Of a stretch of 17,555 nt of DNA, positions 15,371 through 17,555 are shown one piece after another (within the stretch, counting starts at the first letter, position 1; each line of letters opens with the position of its first letter). The stretch comes from an uncultured Oscillospiraceae bacterium (GTDB lineage Bacteria > Bacillota > Clostridia > Oscillospirales > Oscillospiraceae). Below the pieces are notes generated by a model that was given only the letters and a program-made list of their open reading frames with translations, was not told the DNA's origin and searched no databases. The stretch spans positions 1 to 17,555 of the forward strand of contig CAKTNN010000041.1 in NCBI GenBank assembly GCA_934589065.1, read 5' to 3'. The position numbers were made by a program, and so were the translations under genes.

Positions 15371-15389
15371 GAAGGGGAGCGTGGTAGCG

Positions 15390-15534
15390 CTTGTCCTCCT
15401 CGGGCTTACGGAGGGTGGCACACCCAAAGGGTGTGACGGGTGGTGGAGGGGAGCCGGTTTGTTTCCCTAAACATGGCAGAAAATCCCCGCGTGTCCCCTC
15501 CTCACCCCGTCACGGCTTCGCCGTGACACCCCTC
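15390..15534 (+). repeat. 145-bp direct repeat, copy 2
   Basis: Second copy of the 15133-15277 repeat, with a single mismatch. The copies diverge at 15535, where a CTCTCC hairpin replaces the CTCCCC hairpin of copy 1. It ends 43 bp before the second DUF559 gene. A 27-bp piece of it recurs at 17291-17317. Confidence 0.9.
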
Positions 15535-15549
15535 TCCAGCAGGAGAGGG
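15530..15549 (+). repeat. GC hairpin followed by ACTT, copy 3 of 3
   Basis: A perfect 8-bp stem CCCTCTCC/GGAGAGGG has the loop AGCA and is followed by ACTTTATCCC. It lies 28 bp upstream of the second DUF559 start and could act as a leader structure or as a terminator of read-through. Confidence 0.55.
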
Positions 15550-15577
15550 ACTTTATCCCAACTCCGGGGGTGATGTA

Positions 15578-15937
15578 ATGTCCGCCAAGCATCAGGAACT
15601 CATTCATTATGCACGAAATATGCGCAAAAGTATGACCAAGGAAGAGCGTCATCTATGGTTTGACTTTTTAAAAAATTTCCCCTGTACCGTCCACCGGCAA
15701 AAGGTTTTGGACCGCTATATTGCTGATTTCTATATTGCTAAGAAAAAAATAGTAATCGAAATCGACGGTTCACAGCATTATGACCGTGCTGGACAAGCAT
15801 ACGATTCAGAACGCGATCGCTTTCTTCAAAGCAAAGGGATTACCGTATTGCGTTATTCAAACAGAGATATTAATCAGCATTTCAGAGGTGTCTGTGATGA
15901 TATCTGGTTTCGTGTTTTTGGGCAATTGCCTGATTAA
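15578..15937 (+). CDS. DUF559 endonuclease-domain protein (Vsr-like PD-(D/E)XK fold), copy 2
   Basis: The 119-residue product is a second stand-alone DUF559 domain: MTKEERHLWFDFLKN, IADFYIAKKK, the active-site strand VIEIDGSQHYD, and ITVLRYSNRDI. All putative catalytic acidic residues match copy 1 (12222-12602), and about half of the aligned residues are identical with no gaps, so the two are paralogues rather than a recent duplication. The ATG at 15578 is preceded by GGGGGTG. It is clearly AT-rich against its neighbours. Upstream lie the 145-bp repeat and its hairpin; downstream, nagA starts 36 bp away on the same strand. I see no mirror-image repeat at its 3' side, unlike copy 1. Confidence 0.88.
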   Translation: MSAKHQELIHYARNMRKSMTKEERHLWFDFLKNFPCTVHRQKVLDRYIADFYIAKKKIVIEIDGSQHYDRAGQAYDSERDRFLQSKGITVLRYSNRDINQHFRGVCDDIWFRVFGQLPD

Positions 15938-15945
15938 TCTATAAT
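15918..15945 (+). promoter_or_regulatory. Possible nagA promoter inside the DUF559 3' end
   Basis: A perfect -10 TATAAT (15940-15945) has a weak -35 TTGGGC (15918-15923) at 16-bp spacing. The predicted start near 15952 leaves a leader of only about 22 nt, just enough to hold AAAGGAG. It would let nagA be transcribed independently of the nuclease gene. Confidence 0.4.
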
Positions 15946-15973
15946 TTCATTCCACCAAAAGGAGAAAACCACT

Positions 15974-17104
15974 ATGTTCTATAAAAATGCACGGCTGTAT
16001 TGCTCGGATTTTCAGTTCCGCACAGGCGCTTTTGAAGTGAAGGACGGGCGCTTTGGGGCGATTCTTCCGGAAGAAGTACCGGAGGACGCCATTGATCTGC
16101 AAGGCGCTACCGTGATTCCCGGCCTGATTGAAGTGCACAGCCACGGTGCTTCCGACCACGATTTTTCCGACGGGGACTACGAAGGTCTCAAACAGATGGC
16201 AGCCTTTTATGCCTCCTGCGGCATTACCTCCTTTGCCCCCGCTTCCATGACGCTCCCCTACGAGGTGCTTGCCAAGGCCTTTGCCACTGCGGTGCAGCTG
16301 CAAAAGGAAGCCCCCAAGGGATGCAGCGTACTCCGGGGCATCCACATGGAGGGCCCCTATTTCTCCTATAAAAAGCGGGGCGCACAAAACCCCGACTATC
16401 TGAAAGATCCCGACTATCCCGGCTTCCGGAAGCTGTGGGAAGACTGCGGCGGGCTTGTAAAAATCGTAGATGTGGCCCCGGAACTTCCCGGTGCCGTGGA
16501 ATTTGCCAAGGAGGCAAGCCGGATCGCCACCGTATCCGTTGCCCATACGGACTCCGACTATGATCACGCCAAGGCCGTATTTGATGCCGGTGCAACCCAC
16601 CTGACCCACACCTTCAATGCCATGCCCGGCATCCACCACCGGAATCCCGGAGTGATTCCCGCTGCTGCGGAAAATCAAAAGGTTCGGGCCGAGCTGATTT
16701 GTGACGGCATCCATGTCCACCCTGCCGTTGTACGATTGGCCTTCTCCCTGTTTGGGCCGGAGCGCATGGTGCTGATTTCCGATTCCGGGCGCTGCGCCGG
16801 TCTGCCGGAGGGCTCCCATGTGATTCAGGGCGGCCTGGACTGCTGGCTGAAGGGCGGCGTTGCCCGGCTGGCAGACGACACCATTGCCAGCTCTGCCACC
16901 AACCTGTGGGCATGCCTCACCAATGTGATTTCCTGGGGCATCCCGGAGGAAACCGCCATCCGGGCCGCAACCTACAACCCCGCCTGTGCCATCGGCGCGG
17001 AGCAGGAGGTCGGCTCCATTGAAACCGGAAAAATCGCCGACTTTGTGGTTTGCAGCCGGGATTACAAGGAAAAGACCGTATACCTGGGCGGAGTGAAGCT
17101 GTAA
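15974..17104 (+). CDS. nagA: N-acetylglucosamine-6-phosphate deacetylase
   Basis: The 376-residue amidohydrolase-fold product removes acetate from GlcNAc-6-P to give glucosamine-6-P in amino-sugar catabolism and wall recycling. Family features are PGLIEVHSHG (H55, H57), HMEGPYF with metal ligand E126, VAHTDSDYDHA (H191), LTHTFNAMPG (H212), and the catalytic D270 in LISDSGRCAG, ending in a SIETGKIADFVV segment. Length matches E. coli NagA (382). ATG 15974 follows AAAGGAGAAAACC. It stands alone, with no nagB, nagR or transporter beside it, and is bounded by repeats on both sides. The operon across the repeat region lacks glmM, so no other amino-sugar gene is visible. Confidence 0.93.
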   Translation: MFYKNARLYCSDFQFRTGAFEVKDGRFGAILPEEVPEDAIDLQGATVIPGLIEVHSHGASDHDFSDGDYEGLKQMAAFYASCGITSFAPASMTLPYEVLAKAFATAVQLQKEAPKGCSVLRGIHMEGPYFSYKKRGAQNPDYLKDPDYPGFRKLWEDCGGLVKIVDVAPELPGAVEFAKEASRIATVSVAHTDSDYDHAKAVFDAGATHLTHTFNAMPGIHHRNPGVIPAAAENQKVRAELICDGIHVHPAVVRLAFSLFGPERMVLISDSGRCAGLPEGSHVIQGGLDCWLKGGVARLADDTIASSATNLWACLTNVISWGIPEETAIRAATYNPACAIGAEQEVGSIETGKIADFVVCSRDYKEKTVYLGGVKL

Positions 17105-17112
17105 AAGGCATA

Positions 17113-17150
17113 AGATTGCCACACCGGTGTGCGCACCGGTTCGCAATGAC
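17113..17150 (-). repeat. REP-like hairpin repeat, type A, variant arms
   Basis: On the minus strand the scaffold is the same 38 bp as 11863-11900, but the inner stem is ACCGGTG/CACCGGT. Relative to ACCAGCG/CGCTGGT, two base pairs changed on both sides; the loop CGCA is kept. It starts 9 bp after the nagA stop. Confidence 0.85.
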
Positions 17151-17164
17151 AATGGAAAGGCGCA

Positions 17165-17200
17165 AGATTGCCACACCGGTGTGTGCCGGTTCGCAATGAC
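17165..17200 (-). repeat. REP-like hairpin repeat, type A, short arms
   Basis: A 36-bp version on the minus strand, with inner stem ACCGG/CCGGT and a 6-nt loop. Outer stem ATTGC/GCAAT and the GA/GTG internal loop are unchanged. Confidence 0.85.
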
Positions 17201-17210
17201 AAATCCTACC

Positions 17211-17254
17211 GTCATTCCGAGGCAGTGACCGATGTCACTGCCGTGGGAATCTTC
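17211..17254 (+). repeat. REP-like hairpin repeat, type B
   Basis: Identical over 44 bp to the minus-strand copy at 11935-11978: outer stem ATTCC/GGAAT, inner stem GGCAGTGAC/GTCACTGCC, loop CGAT. Confidence 0.85.
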
Positions 17255-17290
17255 TCCTGTTCCAACTACCGGAGTTACCGGGCGCGTTTC

Positions 17291-17317
17291 TCCTCACCCC
17301 GTCACGGCTTCGCCGTG
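17291..17317 (+). repeat. Fragment of the 145-bp repeat, interrupted
   Basis: These 27 bp, including the hairpin GTCACGGC-TTC-GCCGTG, match the 3' part of the direct repeats at 15133 and 15390. The match then breaks off where a likely insertion sequence begins. Confidence 0.7.
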
Positions 17318-17347
17318 CCACGGGCCTGTTGCAAAATACGCCCATGA

Positions 17348-17396
17348 AAAAAACCACATCGACCATCCCGAAAGGGCTTGGCTGATGTGGTTTTTT
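17348..17396. terminator. Strong bidirectional intrinsic terminator
   Basis: A 13-bp stem AAAAAACCACATC/GATGTGGTTTTTT carries a smaller inner hairpin (CCC-GAAA-GGG). Runs of six T follow on both strands. It could end the nagA transcript, and it would also shield the transposase gene from incoming transcription, a common feature at IS ends. Confidence 0.85.
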
Positions 17397-17415
17397 GCGT
17401 TAGAATTAAACTGCT

Positions 17416-17555
17416 ATGAAAAACTCTAAAACGCAAAGACAGTATAGCGTACCGGAGGAGAATAATCAACTGGTAATTATACTGAATAGTGAAATTAAAT
17501 TGCCAAAGGATGCACCCGTCCGAGAGACCAGCGCCCAGCTTGAGGAACTGGACTA
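17416..17555 (+). CDS. Probable IS1182-like transposase, N-terminal 46 codons
   Basis: An open frame starts at ATG 17416 (an in-frame stop precedes it at 17407) and runs off the window. The segment NNQLVIILNSEIKLPKDAPV followed by LEELD resembles the N-terminus of IS1182-type (DUF772) transposases, which open with QLVL..., LP..DPVR and an acidic helix. No Shine-Dalgarno is evident, and only 46 residues are visible. It is more AT-rich than nagA. Confidence 0.5.
   Translation, partial: MKNSKTQRQYSVPEENNQLVIILNSEIKLPKDAPVRETSAQLEELD

Larger units (their letters stand above)
17322..17555 (+). mobile_element. Left end of a probable insertion sequence (IS1182-like), cut by window
   Basis: The repeat fragment stops abruptly, and GGGCCTGTTGCAAAATA begins at 17322. 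CTGTTGCAAA is a motif found at ends of several IS families. A strong terminator and the start of a transposase-like frame follow. The exact end, the inverted-repeat partner and any target duplication are not visible, so the boundary is inferred. Confidence 0.4.

Noticed and set aside
15134..15573. Two short plus-strand frames starting MSSSGLRRVAHPKG
   Set aside because: They are translations of the 145-bp direct repeat, consist of hairpin sequence, and lack convincing ribosome sites.
15947..17215. A long minus-strand open frame (about 420 codons) opposite nagA
   Set aside because: It is antisense to a clear NagA with all catalytic residues, and its translation resembles no family; it is a by-product of the GC-rich codon pattern.

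Overview
The window looks like a chromosomal segment of a low-to-moderate GC Gram-positive anaerobe, most likely a gut Clostridia/Oscillospirales-type Firmicute. The evidence is a B. subtilis-like order of housekeeping genes (yicC-remA-gmk-rpoZ-priA-def-fmt-rsmB-rlmN-prpC-prkC), cdaA-cdaR, AGGAGG-type ribosome binding sites, an NPKTG sortase-anchored surface protein, and short palindromic repeats of a kind common in these genomes. The family-level placement is inference.

Region 1 (1 to about 11640, all minus strand) is one tightly packed housekeeping operon that reads right to left: cdaA, cdaR, yicC, remA, gmk, rpoZ, priA, def, fmt, rsmB, rlmN, prpC, prkC (cut by the window edge). A near-consensus promoter lies just upstream of cdaA. 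The operon joins c-di-AMP synthesis and its regulator to RNA decay, a matrix/sporulation-type DNA-binding regulator, GMP phosphorylation, RNA polymerase omega, replication restart, formyl-Met start and end processing, rRNA methylation and a Ser/Thr kinase-phosphatase pair. Most junctions overlap or are shorter than 25 bp. Neither coaBC (normally between rpoZ and priA) nor glmM (normally after cdaR) is present.

Region 2 (about 11641-15577) is accessory. It starts with REP-like hairpin repeats, whole and half copies, of two types that share one scaffold. Next is a small DUF559 (PD-(D/E)XK/Vsr-like) nuclease gene at 12222-12602, symmetrically enclosed by nested inverted repeats. The repeats supply the gene's Shine-Dalgarno on one side and its last codons and stop on the other. 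This unit looks like a nuclease-bearing mobile cassette and is the most unusual thing in the window. It is followed by a signal-peptide, NPKTG-anchored surface protein (minus strand) with a near-perfect promoter. Four TGTWAT boxes at helical spacing sit immediately upstream of its -35. A gene-free stretch of about 860 bases (14713-15577) then carries a 145-bp direct duplication and several hairpins.

Region 3 (15578-17555, plus strand) holds a second DUF559 gene (about half identical to the first), nagA (GlcNAc-6-P deacetylase), and another cluster of the same REP hairpins in inverted orientation. It ends with what looks like the left end of an insertion sequence: a strong hairpin terminator followed by the first 46 codons of a probable IS1182-like transposase.

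Main hypothesis: the DUF559 nucleases may be to these hairpin repeats what RAYT transposases are to REPs. This rests on gene/repeat architecture and on base-paired covariation between copies that can be read directly from the sequence. The mobility itself is inference.
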